Source of the DNA: Knufia peltigerae
Lineage: Eukaryota; Ascomycota; Eurotiomycetes; Chaetothyriales; Trichomeriaceae
NCBI GenBank assembly: GCA_030247855.1
Contig: JAPDRN010000020.1
Location: 248,001 to 312,000 of the forward strand
Length of the DNA: 64,000 nucleotides
Reading direction: 5' to 3'
Part shown: in pieces, positions 1 to 10,431 of the stretch
Layout: the number at the start of each line of letters is the position of its first letter
Numbering within the stretch: position 1 is the first letter of the stretch
The notes under the pieces: generated by a model
Told to the model about the DNA's origin: nothing
The model's input: the letters and a program-made list of their open reading frames with translations, nothing else
Databases searched by the model: none
Made by a program: the position numbers and the translations under genes

Positions 1-648
1 TACCTGCGTTCTTATTTCCGCCCGTACTTCCAAGAATGGAGTCGCACCGAACACTACAAGGGCAAGAGCTTCGTGTCTAACGAGCGCCTTTTCCGACGGG
101 ACAAGGCTCTCTATTTCCCCAACATCTGGGGGCCGACACTTGCAAAAGAAGGAGACGGTCCCGACGGCGGAAGAGACATCACACCTACCATCACGGGCAA
201 AATCTCGCTCATAGGCATGCAGTCTGGCCAGTGGGCTGAAGAACAGGTCGACACATTTTTCGGCCCGAAGGACAACCCTGACTTGTCTGGGATTATCGCA
301 GCGAGCAATGGGTTGGTCCAACGTGTCGATGTCAATATTCAAGGGGATTGGATTCGTGCATGGCTCGTCAAAATGTTCCAAGGACGACTACGGAGCATGA
401 TCCCCGATGACCGCTGGGACAAATATTTCATGATCAAACTCCCACGAGATATTCGACGAGGGCTGACAGACGATGTGCGAGACGCCATGGGCCTTTTGAA
501 TTCCCAAGTGGGTTATGTCTATCTGGTCGACTCCAGCTGTAAAATTAGATGGGCCGGAAGTGGCCATGCATGGGAAGGCGAAGTCGCCGGTCTCAACTCC
601 GCTCTTCAAAGACTGATACAAGAAGAACGAAAATTACAGTCATCATAA
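1..648 (+). CDS. ATP10: Mitochondrial ATP synthase assembly factor Atp10 (5' partial)
   Basis: The reading frame is open from base 1 to the TAA at 646-648, so the N-terminus (mitochondrial presequence and start of the domain) lies outside the window; 215 residues are visible. The segment has the Atp10 family layout: a YFRPYFQEW stretch, then LFRRDKALYFPNIWG, a thioredoxin-like core around KISLIGMQSGQWAEEQV, and the C-terminal LLNSQVGYVYLVD...IRWAGSG block. Atp10 is an inner-membrane chaperone needed to assemble subunit 6 into the Fo sector of ATP synthase. The family assignment is by recognition of these blocks; the function is from the yeast protein. No intron is needed in the visible part. 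Confidence 0.9.
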   Translation, partial: YLRSYFRPYFQEWSRTEHYKGKSFVSNERLFRRDKALYFPNIWGPTLAKEGDGPDGGRDITPTITGKISLIGMQSGQWAEEQVDTFFGPKDNPDLSGIIAASNGLVQRVDVNIQGDWIRAWLVKMFQGRLRSMIPDDRWDKYFMIKLPRDIRRGLTDDVRDAMGLLNSQVGYVYLVDSSCKIRWAGSGHAWEGEVAGLNSALQRLIQEERKLQSS

Positions 649-905
649 CATCCCATGTCAAAATCGTGCTTGGTCCTCGATGGAGCTTCAAATAGACCGC
701 GCTCCTCTGAAACGCCTCCATCCAAAATCAAACTGCTCAAGATAGTTTCCCAACGCCCAATCAGCACAATGCCTGCCACAATTACCACCTAGCCAGATTC
801 CTGTCGTTCAATCATCATGGTCAATGCGACCTAAGCATCACAATTTTCCGGTTTAATGCTAGAAGGCAGCAGTCAGCAAAAAGGCTTTTCGGTTTCAGAA
901 GACGA
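649..905. other. 3' flank of ATP10
   Basis: Short spacer between the ATP10 stop and the possible small gene on the other strand. It is presumably ATP10 3' UTR. I see no further feature. Confidence 0.4.
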
Positions 906-1121
906 TCATACATACCCACACTTGGGACATACTTCGTCCGACTCCGCGCCGTCCAAGATCTCATGCACGACTCTACACTTTTTTGATGCGGCCTTGTTAT
1001 CAGTCTTCTTGGTCGTTCTTGAAGAAGCAGCTGCCTTGTCGCACATTGAGTGAACATAGTACGGAGCCGGGCGTGCAGTGCCAGGACAGCAGCTCCAATG
1101 GTACGTATAGTAAATACACAT
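906..1121 (-). CDS. Possible small Cys-rich protein (71 aa), unknown function
   Basis: A 71-residue frame begins MCIYYTYHWSC and ends in a CPKCGY motif. Cysteines occur at the start (MC, SCC), in the middle (SMC, KKC) and as a terminal CxxC. The layout resembles short fungal proteins with a Y/H-W-x-C opening and a C-terminal CPxCG knuckle, probably zinc binding. A GTATGA donor-like sequence overlaps the stop, so the real protein could continue in another exon. It lies tail-to-tail with ATP10. I do not know the function, and it could be a chance frame; the cysteine pattern is the only support. Confidence 0.35.
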   Translation of the reverse strand: MCIYYTYHWSCCPGTARPAPYYVHSMCDKAAASSRTTKKTDNKAASKKCRVVHEILDGAESDEVCPKCGYV

Positions 1122-3598
1122 GAGGTAGACTTTTGTGTCTTGATCGTCGAATTATTGAAGGATGACGATCTCAGAGGTACCTGAGCCGATTGATTGGTAG
1201 TCGAAACGAGACTGGCAGTAGTTTGGTACAAATATCGAACTTTCCGGTCACCTCTTCTGTCGATAGAGAGAGGCTATCTCAATTGTTCTCGTGCAATCGG
1301 TGTTCTGGGTTCGGAGATAATATGGTCCATTCCTCAATCCCTTTTGGGAGAGTGACCAGTCAGGACCTTTCAATATAATATAGAATCGCCTCTCCTGGCA
1401 ACCACAGTAACTCGTTTTACTGGGTTTGTAGCAAGCAGCCCAGCAGCCAGTAAGAAACTCCTTTGTTTGTTTTACAATGATGTAAAAAAAATCCCGGAAT
1501 GGTATTGTGTTTGATTCCGAACGCAGCGATCCAGCGCGCACAATGAATAGGGTATTCTTGAGAATTATTTCCAGTCAGGGGACAGATAAGGCCTGAGCTG
1601 TTTGATTGTTCAAGCGTGCGCCCGAGACCACACGGCAGTAAACAAAGAGAAGATGAAAACCAGAATCGGGAATGATTATGTCGTCGACTTGAAAAAAAAA
1701 ACAGCCCACTGTATCCTATGGAGGACGTTTGTGGGAAATACTACCAGGAGTGTGTAGGCGGATCAAACGAGTAGTTATTTTTGAAAGAGAGGAGAGAGAA
1801 AAAGAGTCCACCAACGTTTTGGAGCGAGCGAGCTTTGTACAAAAGATGGAAGCCGCAACAAGACTTTCTTAGGTGGCCAAGGGTAGAGGCTCTAGTAGGT
1901 TCAGGCACTGCACATAGATTACGGCCAGGTATGGGGGAGAGTAAAGTAAGAAAATCAAAGCGTCGAAAAAAATTGCCTCACACCCACTATTCCGTCTATA
2001 CCCAAGACTTTTGTGGTTCGAATGGGAAAAGCGGGATGATGTCGTTGGGAAGGGGGAGAAAAAAAAAGAGGAAACTCTTTAGAGTTGCCTTTATATCCGT
2101 CCAGGTTGCAACCGCGTTCACTCCAGGTTAGGTAGGTAGTATCTCGTACGACGACGAGGACTTGTAGATTTGCTGCGGGAGACGCGGAAAGACAAGAAGT
2201 CTGGTGTGTGTGTGTGTGTGTGTGTGGTGGTTCACTCGGCATCTTCTTCATCTTCTTCTTCATCTTCATCATCATCATGGGTCATCATTGGGCACAGAAG
2301 GAATTCTCTCAGTAGAGACAGAAGGGTGAAGGGTGAAGGAAAAGCAAGAAAACGCCGCATTGGCAAAAGAACGGGCAGATACACACACTCTCTCTTCTCC
2401 CTCGGTCTCGCCCTCGAAAGCCGGCAAACCCGCGGCTTCCAATAAAGACGTGTGTAGAGATATAATGTTGTAGTTAGTCAAATGCTTGTTTCCCTTGAGA
2501 TGTAGCATTGGCCAATGAATGATCTGGTAATCTACTCCGTACATCAAGTACGTATTGCCGTGGTCGCATCGGCACCGGTTTCCTGGCTGAACTTTTTAGC
2601 CCTGGCCGGCCACGATACGCATTGCCCAAGGTGCTTATTTACTCCAAAAAGAAGCCTTGACGTCTGCCATTTGAACATTGCCCTTCGCAAGTCAAAAATG
2701 TCTTGTACACCGTACTACCTAGGGACCTAGGTAGGGATGTAGGTACGGAAACCTCCGTAACGCACAGATTGTCGTCATCCGGTGTGGCCGACCGCGACAG
2801 AATGGTCACTGGATCGTCCGACTACAGGTCCAAAGGGCAGAGGGTAGAGGGAACTTCCAACCTTCAGACACTGAAGTCAAGCCTTGCTCGTTCTGCTCCC
2901 GAAGATGATGAAGAGAGTCGCAGCACTGACATATGTCCAATGCCGTTGGGGTCTTTAAGGCCATGATAGACAACATGCAAGTGTGCTCGACTCATAATGT
3001 GGAAGAGTAGAGCATACTCGTACCTAGGTACGCAACAGGGACATATCATTCTCTATCCTCCCAGAACCAGCTCGTTCAGTGATATCATATTATGACAACC
3101 TAGAAACAGCAGTGCCAGAACGCCCAGGTAGTGGTACCTTTTAACATACAAAGTCCGTTGTGTCGCATGCTAAAATCAATTTGAACACGGGAAGACCGAG
3201 ACCATAAGATCATTCCTGCTTTGGGGGTTGAGTTGAAACAAGTCCAGGCTCATAGCAAGCTGCCACCGTACGACAAATTCGTCTAGCTGCAAATGCCATC
3301 CAATAGAACAGTGGCTGTTTCGGCAGGCCACTGTAGGTTCGATCGTGACACCCGAGAACGGGAGAGGAACCATCCGATTCTTATCAACATAGCAAGGCAT
3401 TGAAAGTTACCTCTCCTGGTTTCACTCGTGTGCGGAGGCAGGATTCCCCACGTAGGAGACTGGTGTAGTTTTCGAAAACTGTACTCTCTGAAGTCGTGGT
3501 AGGCGTCGCTGGTTGTTGCTTCCGTTGTTTGTCCACCCAAAGAAATCGTGGCCAACTGTGCCCGAGATCTGAGGCCCGAAAATAATTCCATCCCTACC
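1122..3598. other. Long intergenic region with microsatellites and palindromic motifs
   Basis: About 2.5 kb with no recognisable gene; the frames here are short and low in complexity. It contains a GT dinucleotide tract at about 2204-2226, a TCT/TCA tract at about 2241-2279, an exact TACTCCGTA at 2533-2541, CCTAGG-type motifs at about 2715-2745 and the perfect palindrome TACCTAGGTA at 3021-3030. Part of it must be the 3' UTR of GOS1 and the promoter of the small gene. Confidence 0.6.
2204..2279. repeat. Compound microsatellite, (GT)n then (TCT/TCA)n
   Basis: An uninterrupted GT run of about 23 bases (2204-2226) is followed after about 15 bases by an imperfect TCT/TCA trinucleotide run to about 2279. 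On the opposite strand the latter reads as (GAT/GAA)n. Confidence 0.85.
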
Positions 3599-4391
3599 TC
3601 AGCTAAAGTACATTAGCATCAGAAAGCAAAAGGCAATAAAACTGCCCAAGATAATTCCGTCTCTTCTCCGTTTGGTGCCGATCCTCGAAATCAGACCGTT
3701 GACGCCCGGAATCTGTGCTGCCGCACTGGTAATTCGACGATTGATGCTCGCAAGCGTCTCTCTCTGAATGCCAAAGTTCTCATTGATGGCGTACGCCTGG
3801 GCCAACACCCCATCAATCACATTATGACTTTGATCTAGCCGTGCCCGCTCCTGAAGCATATACTCGGCTTCAGCCTCGGCCGGATTTGAGCTTCTGAAAG
3901 CGTCGATATCGGACCTCACATTGGCCAAGAGATGTTGTCGGTCTCGTGCTTCTGATACCGAGGCTTTGAGCCGGCGAAGTTCCTGCCGATGTTCGTTCAA
4001 GACTTCACGATGTCGCGACAGATTGTTCTGCTTCAGACTGGATGTGCTCAAAGCACTCTCAGAGTCCAGAAGTCGGGAAAGTTGAGCAATCAAACCGTCA
4101 CGCTGTTCCCCTTCATATTAGAACCACGTGCCCCAACTCTAATCATACATAATGCTGACCTTGTCTAGCAACTCTTGAATCTCTACCTCATTCCTTTGTT
4201 CTTCTTCGGACGGTTTGGCAGGTAAATTCGAGGTGGAAGCGAATTGCGAGTACGTGTGAAATAAGGCTTCAGTCTATATGCACGAATGGTCAGTCGTGGC
4301 AGCATGCTAGTACTCTTTCCAAAATGCATACCTGACTCTCTAGGGTCCTGATCTGTTGACGCAATTGCGCCCATCCGCCGCCGGTTGCCAT
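3599..4391 (-). CDS. GOS1: Golgi v-SNARE Gos1 (GOSR1 family)
   Basis: Three exons on the minus strand: 4332-4391, 4160-4273 and 3599-4102, giving 225 aa, close to yeast Gos1. The protein starts MATGGGWAQLRQQIRTLESQ. Next come a coiled N-terminal region with the ELLDKRDGLIAQLSRLLDS block, a Qb-SNARE motif (about 130-195, with NEN-G-QRETLASINRRI) and a C-terminal membrane anchor ending in FCFLMLMYFS. Gos1 works in intra-Golgi and endosome-to-Golgi fusion with Sed5, Ykt6 and Sft1 (family knowledge). Splice sites are GTATGC/TAG and GTCAGC/CAG, and the frame is kept across both. It diverges from RPL35, whose start is 413 bp away. Confidence 0.95.
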
Positions 4392-4804
4392 CCCATGAAC
4401 AGAAATGAGACGAGAGAATAGTTCACTTCGTTCTTTTTATAATTCGAGACTCGTTCGCAGGGCGGATGATCTCATGGTGCTGAACTCGATCAACCTGGAT
4501 ACAAGCCACGGAGTACGAGTACATTTGTTGGAGTCCGTACGAGTAAATGGAAGTCTAGGCTTCTGCTGCATGTGAAGACCCAATGCACTAAACGAGGCTC
4601 GAGCACTAGATATCGAACTTGGCCTAAACTGGTATAGACATACTTCTCACGTGACAAACACTCTTGGCGTAAATTGTCCGCACTATCGAAATTTGAGGCT
4701 ATCCCGCAGTCCAACGACGACTTCCAACCTGCGACTTTTGCTTTTTCCAACACTCGAATCACCAACTTTTTCCAGACGTCGACAAGGTTCACATATCAGC
4801 CAAG
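4392..4804. promoter_or_regulatory. Divergent promoter of GOS1 and RPL35
   Basis: 413 bp shared by two outward-facing genes. It carries the palindrome TCACGTGA at 4647-4654, about 155 bp upstream of the RPL35 ATG, and an ACGGAGTAC motif near 4508. CACGTGA is the core bound by bHLH factors such as Cbf1; binding here is inference. Confidence 0.5.
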
Positions 4805-5398
4805 ATGGTACGGAATCCCATTCCTCGAAGCGGCCCCCTCCTCCCAGATCTCTCTTCTGCGCACAAGGAAATATACTGACATTTGGGGGCATTTTGTAGT
4901 CGACCAACGCAAGAGTCAAGCCGGGCCAGCTCTGGAACAAGGGCCGCGACGATTTGAAGAAGCAACTCGATGAGCTCAAGACCGAGTTGGGTCAACTCCG
5001 TGTCCAAAAGATTGCCGGTGGTGCCTCTTCAAAACTCACCAGAATGTACGTTCAGACCAGACCGGGCCCTACAACGAAACCCAAAAAATGCAAATCTACA
5101 AAATTATCTCAATTGGAGGGAAACCAAAAAAAGTTACTGACCTTCATCCTCCAAAAACAGACACGATCTCCGCAAGTCGATCGCTCGAGTCCTGACCGTC
5201 ATCAACGCCAACCAGAGACACCAACTCCGCCTGTTCTACCAGAAGAAGAAGTACCTCCCTCTCGACCTCCGACCCAAGCAGACTCGCGCCATCCGCCGAC
5301 GACTGAGCAAGAAGGACGCCAGCAGGATCACCGAGAAGCAGAAGAAGAGACAGACTCACTTCCCCCAGAGAAAGTATGCCATCAAGGCCGAGGCATAA
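4805..5398 (+). CDS. RPL35: 60S ribosomal protein L35 (uL29)
   Basis: Exons 4805-4807, 4900-5045 and 5161-5398 encode 128 aa. Exon 1 is only the ATG: the intron donor GTACGG follows the start codon directly, and exon 2 opens STNARVKPGQLWNKG. Family blocks are KKQLDELKTELGQLRVQKIAGG, then DLRKSIARVLTVINANQR, LRLFYQKKKYLPLDLRPK and the C-terminal HFPQRKYAIKAEA. uL29 sits at the polypeptide exit tunnel of the large subunit. The second intron has a TTACTGAC branch-site-like sequence before its CAG acceptor. The length matches other fungal L35 proteins. Confidence 0.95.
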
Positions 5399-6095
5399 AC
5401 GACCCTGTTATTTCTGTTTGTGAGGAGTGTCAACAACACGTCAGGCATGGATTCGAAGGGGTTGGGGGGAAGAGAGACAAGGAGTAAGCTGAGAGACGAT
5501 GATCCGGAACTCTGGACGTGCCAAAAAGCCTGCGCTTCATGGGAATTGGCATTGAACAACGGATGGGATGTTTTCATCCTTGCTCTATCGACAACCTGGG
5601 CCGGCTATATGCGTGCGACCCTAGCTTGCGCAGGATGTTTTTAGGCATGGGATGTTTCTTGTTGAAAATGGGGGGATACTGCTTCTTCTGGCAGCCTCAT
5701 CCCTACCCAACAACTTTGTTCCAGGCGAAAGACTAGAAAATGAAACACCAAAAATTCATGAATACATCAATCGATATCGTCCGTCAATTTTGAACTACCA
5801 TTTGAGGAATTGAGCACAGGTTTCAAATGCATATTGATTCGTCAGCCCACCGCTATGAGCACAGATCGGCTCAAACTGGTCCAATGTCCACAACATATGA
5901 CAGCATCTGTCGCCAATGAGTGACTTATGTATGTGTGTATGTGTGACGGTAAGGTCCTCCAACGCATGACCCCCCAAGACAATATGAAAACGTAGATCCC
6001 CCTCAGTGGAAAAGTCTAGCTCGACCCTGCAAGCCCTGTTTCTCGGAAAACTTCGTGAGCCCTTTTGTACCTCATTTTTTTTTCAAGATCTCGCT
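5399..6095. other. Convergent 3' spacer between RPL35 and MED16
   Basis: About 700 bp holding the 3' UTRs of two converging genes. Short frames are present but none is convincing. I see no RNA gene or repeat. Confidence 0.5.
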
Positions 6096-8894
6096 TTACT
6101 GTTTCCAAGGTACAATGATCCAGTTACCGTCACAGACACACTTGGCAAGCAGTGAAGCCACGGTCTTGCTCGCCCAGTCGGGTGGAGGGACCACGATGTC
6201 GGCGCTGAAACTCCCACACCTCAAGCAGCGTCTGACGATCAAGTTTCCGGGCGGCTCACCCGGCTCCGTCACACCCTTGGTGATGGGCCTTTTCCTGTGG
6301 ACGTCGTAGATGACCCTCCCCTGCTGCGAGTGACCTTGACTCCTTCCGAGGACATCGCGGTTGAGGAAGATGTAGTCCAGATCGATGCGATCCGTGAACA
6401 GCTTCAACCTGTCGATCAGGTTCTTCGCGCGCAACCCGGCCGGGCTGTTGAACAGCTTCGTCAGCAGTATCTTGATCGTCCCCTGGTACGATTCCGGCAC
6501 GACACCGGTGGCCATCATCTCGAGCTGTCGCATCGTCGTGGCGGCAATGTCGCCGTCAACGTCACCCTGCGCGGTCCAGCGGTACTCGAGGATCGCTTCG
6601 ATCGCGGGAAAGGTGATTCCTTTGCCGGTAGTATGGGCCTGGATCGTCTGCAAAACCTGCAGCTGATGCCTGGTCTTGGGCTCGGCGCTTTTGGCATACG
6701 CCCTGACTGCACGGATGAAGGCGACGAGGAACACTCGCGAGCAGTGGATGTTGAGCAACAATGCCACCAGCCCTTGGGTGCCGTCACCGTTCACGTCACC
6801 TAGAGTCCCGGACTTTCCATCGAACATTTCCGGGTTCGTCTCGCGGTCGCTGATCTCCAGGATTGTACTCACGATCCATCGTATCACGGCCAGACCCCAC
6901 CGGATGTTTAGACACAGCATGTCGGAGTAGTCCTGGGACATGGTGGCGGTGGCATGCGCAACGTCGCGTAAATTCATAAAGAGCAACGTCGCAGTGTGGC
7001 GGATGTTGCTTGCCACCCAGGCCCATTGAGCGGCGAGGGACCAGCCGCCGACATGCCCGCCACTAGATGCGATTGAAGGTAGTTGAGGACAGTAGGCTAC
7101 AAGCATGGCATGATAAGCCATAACCCGCCCCATGACCTGCTTATGAAATATCCGCTCCAGCTCCGAGTTTTGCGTCTTTTCATTAATGAACTCCGTATCT
7201 CTGAAGAGAGTACGGTACATGCCAACGACGACGGTGGGGAGCACGTCTTGAGGAATAGAGTGCTGGGCGCACATGATCACGTCATCTATGCTGGCATTGC
7301 TCCAGCATGCTCTTGCAAAGGCCAGATTCAATGAAGCAACTGCCGCGTCAACATTCAAGTCGAGCGGCTGTTGGACCGGGCCTTGGATTTGGTATTCTAG
7401 AGCCGCGATCTCAGTTTTGTCGTCATGACCGACATCAGCTCTCACGCAAGCATTGATTGAGAAAGCCGGACATTTCATGTCTGTAAAAGGATACGTGAAG
7501 CCCGATTGGGCCATCGATGTAGTTTCTGCAACCGAAGCGGCGTACGAGAGAGGAGAAAAGTCTTCGGAACTGAGGAAATCGGTACGGTTCTCAGTGGTAG
7601 TGACAACATATGCCTGGAGGCCGTCGACATGATGTATTGTTACGATCGCCTGTTCGATCTTCTCTGACTGGGCTCGTAGAGCGAGAACTGACGTCGGTTC
7701 ACTTTTGCCAGTACCTTTGGAGGGCAGGCTTTCGAAAAGAGGATGCAAATTCCGTTGGACGGGAGTGATGGACCACCTCCTAATCATGCTTCCAGTGAGT
7801 GCCCCAGGGTCAGTAATGCTGTGCGCTTTGTTGATTCCTGTGAATACCGCAACTACTGCTACCGGACCCGATGGCTGGTTCTCGATTTCAGGACTTTGTG
7901 TCAATTCAAGGTGGCTCAAACGCCATGAGTTAGGGTCATAGACATCAGTCATGGCTGCTGATCCGACTGGACTAGCCTGTACCTTGCTTGGAATAAAGTT
8001 GAAGTTCACACTCGGCAACTCTTTTTCGTTGGATGTGGAGGCAGGCCATGCGATTGACATCAAGCAGACAGATATCTCCCCATGGATGGAATGCAGCGCG
8101 ATCATCATTCTGTTATTGGCACTGAGAGAAAGGCTGGCGTGACTATATAGCGTGTCATTCATGACGTTGAGATTCTGGGTAACTCTGATATATTGGCCGT
8201 CGTTGCCCAAATACCAGAGTCCAACGGTACCGGAATGATGGACAGCCACAAGACCGTGCGGGAAGAATGGACCGAGTGGTTTCGCTCGAACGTTTGTGTG
8301 CAACCATCTGGTGTCACTCTTGGTAGCATGGGTAACTATATTCCTCGCTCGGTCGTGTCGATCTTGGTTCAACCATGCCATTCCGATGATTTGGGAAGCA
8401 TCGGTCACCTCATCGAGGTCTCCTGGTTTGGAGAGGACGAAGCGGTTAACGGCGATATGGGAACATTGGTAAATGAACAAGCGACCTTTGGCATCGACAA
8501 TGGCGAGGTCCTGTCCATGACCACTGAAAAGAAGCCCAACTGCGTCCTCGAACAGCGTTGGCAGAACGATCTTCTCGTCTAGCTCCCACGACTTAGCCTC
8601 GTAGTTGTAACGCAAGCATTCCACGCGGACAGATGAACCATCTTCTGAAATGCTGGCGACATGCCCAAGTCTAGACCAAGCCACTCGTTCCGAAAAGCCG
8701 CAAAACCATCTTCGCTGAAGCTGATCGAGGGTGGTGGCTTTTGTTGGAAGGACGACATTCGCTGCAGCATTGAGAGCGGTATTGGTATCCAGCTGCTGAA
8801 TCTGCTCGAGGGTGTTCTGGTTGAAAAATGCCTCGGAGGCGAAGTCGTCTGTCTGCTCTAGGCCATTCGTTTTCAGAGAATTCAATGACTCCAT
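6096..8894 (-). CDS. MED16: Mediator complex tail subunit 16 (Med16/Sin4)
   Basis: An uninterrupted 932-codon frame from the ATG at 8894. Family blocks are visible: RRWFCGFSERVAWSRLGHVASIS near residue 62, a WD40-like N-terminal half, and the C-terminal zinc-knuckle-like RRCLRCGSFS with the closing NWIIVPWKQ. Med16 is in the Mediator tail and links activators to RNA polymerase II (family knowledge). The start is uncertain. Upstream, 8919-9110 is open in the same frame and encodes a very acidic stretch, cut off from this ATG only by a TAG at 8916-8918; another in-frame ATG lies at 9134 beyond a second TAG (9111-9113). A 5' exon may therefore be missing from this model. Several antisense frames here are shadows. 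Confidence 0.9.
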   Translation of the reverse strand: MESLNSLKTNGLEQTDDFASEAFFNQNTLEQIQQLDTNTALNAAANVVLPTKATTLDQLQRRWFCGFSERVAWSRLGHVASISEDGSSVRVECLRYNYEAKSWELDEKIVLPTLFEDAVGLLFSGHGQDLAIVDAKGRLFIYQCSHIAVNRFVLSKPGDLDEVTDASQIIGMAWLNQDRHDRARNIVTHATKSDTRWLHTNVRAKPLGPFFPHGLVAVHHSGTVGLWYLGNDGQYIRVTQNLNVMNDTLYSHASLSLSANNRMMIALHSIHGEISVCLMSIAWPASTSNEKELPSVNFNFIPSKVQASPVGSAAMTDVYDPNSWRLSHLELTQSPEIENQPSGPVAVVAVFTGINKAHSITDPGALTGSMIRRWSITPVQRNLHPLFESLPSKGTGKSEPTSVLALRAQSEKIEQAIVTIHHVDGLQAYVVTTTENRTDFLSSEDFSPLSYAASVAETTSMAQSGFTYPFTDMKCPAFSINACVRADVGHDDKTEIAALEYQIQGPVQQPLDLNVDAAVASLNLAFARACWSNASIDDVIMCAQHSIPQDVLPTVVVGMYRTLFRDTEFINEKTQNSELERIFHKQVMGRVMAYHAMLVAYCPQLPSIASSGGHVGGWSLAAQWAWVASNIRHTATLLFMNLRDVAHATATMSQDYSDMLCLNIRWGLAVIRWIVSTILEISDRETNPEMFDGKSGTLGDVNGDGTQGLVALLLNIHCSRVFLVAFIRAVRAYAKSAEPKTRHQLQVLQTIQAHTTGKGITFPAIEAILEYRWTAQGDVDGDIAATTMRQLEMMATGVVPESYQGTIKILLTKLFNSPAGLRAKNLIDRLKLFTDRIDLDYIFLNRDVLGRSQGHSQQGRVIYDVHRKRPITKGVTEPGEPPGNLIVRRCLRCGSFSADIVVPPPDWASKTVASLLAKCVCDGNWIIVPWKQ

Positions 8895-10431
8895 GTTGGT
8901 CGGGCAATGCTCATTCTATGAGTAGTTCCAAGGGCAGGCTTGAATTCCAAATGCGCCCGGGGTTTTTTCTGGAGCAGGGTAATCTGAGCTTGCGTACTCG
9001 GGAAAGCTTTTATCGAATTCTTCTTCCAGAGATGGACTATTCATAAGTTCCAACTGCTCTGGTGGGAAATCGGCGAATCGCTCTTCGATTTGATCATCGT
9101 CAACATCATCCTATGAGTGCATATCCAAATTCATTTTGGCACGATTCGAGGGCTTTCGCGTAGTATGAGAGTATCCTTCCTCGCACTTGTCACAATAGTC
9201 ACAAAAGTCACCAGTGTCGATGAGTACTGCGATGACGATGTAGCTGATACTAGTAGCACGTTTCTTTCTCGACACAATCCCTAGTTAGACAACGGCAGTC
9301 AGAAATTCTGGGTGGCCCTTAGAGTCGTGTGGATATTCCTTGTGGCTTTACAAATGGCTTGTGCGGGAGTCTGACTGGACCAGGTGTCAAGCCACAAGCC
9401 TGGGACAGGCGGTAGTCCGGGTAACAGTCGATGCGAGTCTGCAAGGACGAGGCTTCTTTGTATAATGACTGTTGTTCATCCGCTAAGTATGTAACATAGA
9501 TACTCGTTGTGTTGCTACTATCTTGTGGCAGATGCGATCCTGCTCGTTCGATGAACCGTTGATGACAGGGCAATGCGAAAGACACGATGATTTGGGTCAC
9601 AAAGTGAAGTGAACGCACTCAAAGTTGAGGTTGTGACATTCACGGTTGGGCGTCGGAGACGAAAGAGCCGCAGGCACCAGCTGCGCCCAAAGCAGCAAAT
9701 CCCAGGCTCTTCTCAGGCTTGTCCCCGGGGGGCCTTGCTAGGCGTTGCCTGATCTGCCGCGCCCAAAGATGACTGCAAACAGGCGTCGACAGGCGTCCCT
9801 GGCCGGGCTGATGCCCCAAACAGACAATGCAGGGCCCCCAGACAAGCCTAAAGAATTTTCCCACAGCAAGCCAACGCACAGACCGCCAAAGTGCCACCTA
9901 TTATTGGCTCTTTATTGTTTTGCAATGCTCGTCTAAAACTTAGCGTCCTATGGCGGATTGCCGTCCTTGTATTGTATACCGTACCGCCCATTCCCTACGA
10001 GTTCTTTACGGAGAACCGATCGATCATATTGGAGTCCACACCTTGTTTGTGTCTTGTTGTGCATCTCCTCTTCGTTGCTGTTTTTCCCGCTCATGCAGCC
10101 GCTGACGCTTCCGTCTTCTCCCTCCACTCATCATCCTTAGCGAGTCAAGTCCATGGCCAGGTTCCCCCAGGTCCCCCAAAGCCGGTGCCAGCCTCATCGT
10201 AAAACTGCGCCTCTCTTGCCTCAGCTCATCATCACCTCACTCAACTTTGACAACAAACTCATCCTATTTTTCTAGTCCCTCTACATTCTTTCCAGCTTCC
10301 AACTAGTTGATTCTGGATCGCATCTCCTTCGTCCGTTTGGTCGAAAAGTTTGGACACCCAGACTTTCATCCACCTTTTCGTCAGATCCAGACATGCGATA
10401 AACCATAACTTTAAGTCTCACAATAACAACG
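8895..10431. promoter_or_regulatory. Divergent upstream region of MED16 and the sirtuin gene
   Basis: 1.5 kb. 8919-9110 (minus) looks like unassigned coding sequence, possibly a 5' MED16 exon. The rest gives only short frames. The last 400 bp before the sirtuin ATG is rich in C and T, as is common in fungal promoters. Confidence 0.45.

Noticed and set aside
6297..6803. 168-codon plus-strand frame inside MED16
   Set aside because: Antisense to the conserved C-terminal part of MED16; no start context or family features.
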